NCBI GenBank assembly: GCA_035547155.1
Contig: DASZVJ010000169.1
Span: 1-7,004 of the forward strand
DNA from: CAZNMF01 sp035547155
GTDB taxonomy: Bacteria > Acidobacteriota > Vicinamibacteria > Vicinamibacterales > SCN-69-37
Direction of reading: 5' to 3'
DNA length: 7,004 nt
The notes beneath the pieces are model-generated. The model saw nothing but the letters and a program-made list of their open reading frames with translations. It had not been told where the DNA came from and did no database searches. Positions within the stretch are counted from its first letter, which is position 1. The number at the start of each line of letters is the position of its first letter. Positions 5,222-7,004 of the stretch are shown one piece after another. A program made the position numbers and the translations under genes.

Positions 5222-6642
5222 GGCTTACGGCTTACGACTTACGGCTTACGACGTGGGCAACTAACGCCTACTTCCATCGCGCGGGCGGCCCTCGTGATCG
5301 CTCGGCGACCGCGACACTACCTGTCCACCGTAGGGGCGGCCCTTGTGGCCGCCCGGCCATCGTCATCCGGTCCGTCGATCGGATATTCACGTGCTGCGCG
5401 GCAGTCGTGATGTGCGTGATGCTTGGCCACTCGACGCCAGCAATGGCGCAAGTCGATCAACAACGCGCGCAGGAGTACTTCAAGGAAGCTCAGGCGCTCT
5501 GCGAGCACGACGGCGGCCGTCTGTGGGGCATGTCGATCTGCGCGCCGATGGTGATTGGCGACGAGCGGACGCAAACGTTCGCCACCAGCCAGCCGCCGCC
5601 GACTGCGCCTCGGCCGCGGCTCATCGGCATTTTGAACGGGCCCATTCAATGGGGCGACACGTGGTGGGCGGCAATCAGCTGGGACACAATCGCCAACTGG
5701 CCGGCGGCGACGCGCGGTGAGGCTCTCCTCCACGAGTCGTTCCACATCGTGCAAATGAGGCTCGGACTGGGCGTGGGCACGGTCGAGAACGAGCAACTCG
5801 ACACGGCTGACGGACGCTATTGGATCCGTCTCGAATGGCGCGCGCTCGCGCGAGCGCTGCGCGAGTCAGGCGCGGCGCGCGCACAGGCCGTCAGCGACGC
5901 GTTGGCGTTTCGCCAGGCGCGTCACGCACGCTTTGCGAATAGCGCGGAAACCGAGCGCGCCGTCGACATCAACGAGGGCCTCGCGTCGTATACCGGCACC
6001 GTCCTGGCGGCGCCCTCTCACGCCGCGGCGATCGCGCGCGCGATCGATCTCCTGGTCGAAGGCGAGAAGGGCGACAGCTTCGTGCGCACGTTCCCGTACA
6101 CGTATGGGCCCGCGTACGGCCTGCTGCTGGACGCCGCGTCTCCGGGCTGGCCGCGGAGGGTACGCGCCACCGACGATCTGGCCGTGATGTTGATGCGCGC
6201 GCTGGCCGTCCAACCTGCCGCCGATGTGACGATGGCCGCGACACGATACGACGGCGCCGAGATCCGCGCGGCCGAAGACCAGCGCGAGCAGCAGCGGCAG
6301 GCGCGGATCGCCGAGCTGCGCCAGCGGTTCGTTGACGGTCCGGTGCTCGTGATGCCGGGAGGCGGCGGAGGGTACACGGATTCCCACGGCGCGGCGGTCA
6401 TTCCAGACGTCGGCACCGTGTACTTCGGTTCCTATCGCGTGACGGGCGTGTGGGGCACGCTCGACGCGGAGAAGGGCGTGCTCATCTCGAGCGACGGCCG
6501 CACGCGCCACCTGCCGGCACCGGTACCCGGCGACGCCGCGACGATCTCCGGCGACGGATGGACGTTCAAGACGTCGGCTGGCTGGATGGTGCGCGAAGGC
6601 GCACGGCAGGGCGACTACGAAGTCGTTCCGCGGCAACCGTAA
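5218..6642 (+). CDS. Secreted HExxH metallopeptidase-like protein, function unknown
   Basis: From the ATG at 5218 this is 474 residues. A Sec signal peptide is visible late: basic residues near 59, an apolar core from about 61 to 70, and cleavage after A-M-A at 77. The mature protein (about 397 residues) has C95 and C108, which could pair, around the motif DGGRLWGMS. H172-E173-S174-F175-H176 is an HExxH zinc site, followed by I-V-Q. Seventy-seven residues later N-E253-G-L-A-S-Y looks like the glutamate ligand of gluzincins, as in MA-like peptidases. A charged helix (353-371) and a beta-rich C-terminal region with a glycine run (380-385) follow. It resembles a family of uncharacterised acidobacterial proteins; proteolysis is inferred from the motif only. 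The start is uncertain: ATG 5218 overlaps the kinase stop (ATGA) but translates repeat DNA, and the next starts (GTG 5407, ATG 5410) cut the signal peptide short. Confidence 0.75.
   Translation: MRLTAYDLRLTTWATNAYFHRAGGPRDRSATATLPVHRRGGPCGRPAIVIRSVDRIFTCCAAVVMCVMLGHSTPAMAQVDQQRAQEYFKEAQALCEHDGGRLWGMSICAPMVIGDERTQTFATSQPPPTAPRPRLIGILNGPIQWGDTWWAAISWDTIANWPAATRGEALLHESFHIVQMRLGLGVGTVENEQLDTADGRYWIRLEWRALARALRESGAARAQAVSDALAFRQARHARFANSAETERAVDINEGLASYTGTVLAAPSHAAAIARAIDLLVEGEKGDSFVRTFPYTYGPAYGLLLDAASPGWPRRVRATDDLAVMLMRALAVQPAADVTMAATRYDGAEIRAAEDQREQQRQARIAELRQRFVDGPVLVMPGGGGGYTDSHGAAVIPDVGTVYFGSYRVTGVWGTLDAEKGVLISSDGRTRHLPAPVPGDAATISGDGWTFKTSAGWMVREGARQGDYEVVPRQP
5222..5249 (+). repeat. Heptamer tandem array, four units
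   Basis: Four head-to-tail 7-base units begin one base after the kinase stop: GGCTTAC, GGCTTAC, GACTTAC, GGCTTAC. Read through the next gene's frame they give a low-complexity LTAYDLRLT peptide. I recall similar arrays between genes in Acidobacteria, without a way to check it here. Confidence 0.7.
5283..5357 (+). repeat. Imperfect direct repeat of a REP-like element, two copies
   Basis: A 24-base unit beginning GGGCGGCCCT occurs at 5283-5306 and 5334-5357, matching at 20 of 24 positions by eye. The right copy keeps a perfect palindrome; the left copy's second arm has decayed. The pair lies between the heptamer array and the signal-peptide coding region. Confidence 0.6.
5334..5354. repeat. 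REP-like palindrome (GC-rich hairpin)
   Basis: GGGCGGCC (5334-5341) and GGCCGCCC (5347-5354) form a perfect 8-base stem with a 5-base loop. It has no T tract, so it is not a classical terminator. The form, GTAGGGGCGGCC-loop-GGCCGCCC, resembles a dispersed intergenic repeat seen in several bacterial phyla. In RNA it could partly insulate the downstream gene from the kinase transcript. Confidence 0.6.
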
Positions 6643-6711
6643 GCGGCTTGTGCTGCGTTCCCCGGTCGTGCGACTCGCCTGGACTCACGCGAGCAGTGCC
6701 GAGCGCCGACA

Positions 6712-6736
6712 TGCCGACGGTGGAGAGCCATCGGCA
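6712..6736 (+). terminator. Possible weak terminator hairpin
   Basis: TGCCGACGG (6712-6720) and CCATCGGCA (6728-6736) form a 9-base stem with one mismatch and a 7-base loop, about 70 bases after the secreted-protein stop. The following bases are only mildly T-rich, so termination is plausible but not strong. Confidence 0.3.
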
Positions 6737-6851
6737 CCCGTCTTGCCCTTTCCTTGAGACGTGCGCGATCGGGCTCGACCGGCCAATCGCGATAACACCT
6801 TGAGACATCGGTAGTTGCTCGCGGAGACGAGCGCCACCGAATAGACGCGCC

Positions 6852-6869
6852 GCCACGCGATGTCGTGGC
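6852..6869 (+). promoter_or_regulatory. Small hairpin just before the sulfatase ribosome site
   Basis: GCCACG (6852-6857) and CGTGGC (6864-6869) form a perfect 6-base stem with a 6-base loop, ending 5 bases before the AGGAG at 6875. It might affect translation or bind a regulator; by chance alone it is also plausible. No clear -35/-10 promoter is seen in the 6643-6886 gap. Confidence 0.2.
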
Positions 6870-6874
6870 CGGTC

Positions 6875-6879
6875 AGGAG
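6875..6879 (+). promoter_or_regulatory. Ribosome binding site for the sulfatase gene
   Basis: AGGAG with a 7-base spacer to the ATG at 6887. It fixes the start of the partial sulfatase gene. Confidence 0.7.
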
Positions 6880-6886
6880 CGCCCAC

Positions 6887-7004
6887 ATGCCGCGACCTTT
6901 CACAGGCACGATCGATCTCGACATTCGCAAGTCGAAGCCGGACTGGGACGCGTTCCTCGACACCCGAGCGCCAAACGATGCGCCGAACGTGCTCGTCATC
7001 CTCT
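6887..7004 (+). CDS. Arylsulfatase (type I sulfatase), N-terminal fragment cut by window end
   Basis: Thirty-nine codons are readable from the ATG at 6887. The peptide has the typical N-terminal arm of a subgroup of bacterial arylsulfatases, GTIDLDIRKSKPDWDAF at 7-23, then a short APNDAP linker (28-33) leading into the first core strand NVLVIL (34-39). In the family this strand is followed directly by the Asp pair that binds the active-site calcium, and further on by the C/S-x-P-x-R motif whose Cys or Ser becomes formylglycine; both lie beyond the window. The enzyme would hydrolyse sulfate esters. No signal peptide is visible, so the product may be cytoplasmic. A 244-base gap with a possible weak terminator separates it from the gene before, so it probably has its own transcript. 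Confidence 0.85.
   Translation, partial: MPRPFTGTIDLDIRKSKPDWDAFLDTRAPNDAPNVLVIL

Noticed and set aside
5866..6636. 256-codon minus-strand frame opposite the secreted protein
   Set aside because: Antisense shadow; the plus strand carries the HExxH and NEGLA motifs.
6752..6806. CCTTGAGAC repeated at 6752-6760 and 6798-6806
   Set aside because: Only 9 bases; the TTGAGA parts have no -10 element at proper spacing, so neither a promoter nor an operator can be supported.

Overview
This window is high-GC DNA, densely packed with genes. It most resembles a member of the Acidobacteriota, perhaps the Vicinamibacteria. The reasons are the mix of families (a KTSC-domain protein, an AraC regulator fused to a GyrI-like domain, a non-classical ECF-type sigma factor beside a zinc-ribbon/RDD Ser/Thr kinase, and a type I sulfatase) and the short intergenic repeats. 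That placement is inference from composition and recall, not from a marker gene.

Layout. On the minus strand at the left edge, a small KTSC-domain gene (397 to 149) overlaps by 4 bases the start of a lipoprotein gene (from 152, running off the window); the two look translationally coupled. A 130-bp divergent gap with no clear promoter separates them from a plus-strand AraC-type regulator with a C-terminal GyrI-like ligand-binding domain (528-1358). Next, on the plus strand, come a sigma-70 family (ECF-like) factor (1428-2129), a 1007-residue membrane Ser/Thr kinase (2198-5221), and a secreted protein with an HExxH zinc-protease signature (about 5218-6642). A 244-bp gap with a possible weak terminator follows, then the first 39 codons of an arylsulfatase (6887 to the window end).

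How the genes may work together. The sigma factor, kinase and secreted protein are co-directional and tightly spaced (68 bp, then a 4-base overlap), so they may form one signalling unit: an extracytoplasmic sensor region in the kinase, a kinase output that could act on the sigma factor, and a secreted protease-like product. This is inference from gene order.

The most unusual object is the kinase. It appears to be an internal duplication: [active kinase + RDD membrane domain] followed by [degenerate pseudokinase + second RDD membrane domain]. The second half has lost the ATP-anchoring lysine and the catalytic aspartate, and carries an extracytoplasmic insert of about 125 residues between its first two membrane segments. 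A second oddity is the start of the secreted-protein gene. The DNA between the kinase stop and the signal peptide is made of a heptamer tandem array and REP-like palindromic repeats, and the only ordinary in-frame start able to include a full signal peptide lies upstream of them, overlapping the kinase stop codon.

I saw no tRNA, rRNA, CRISPR array, insertion sequence or integrase.
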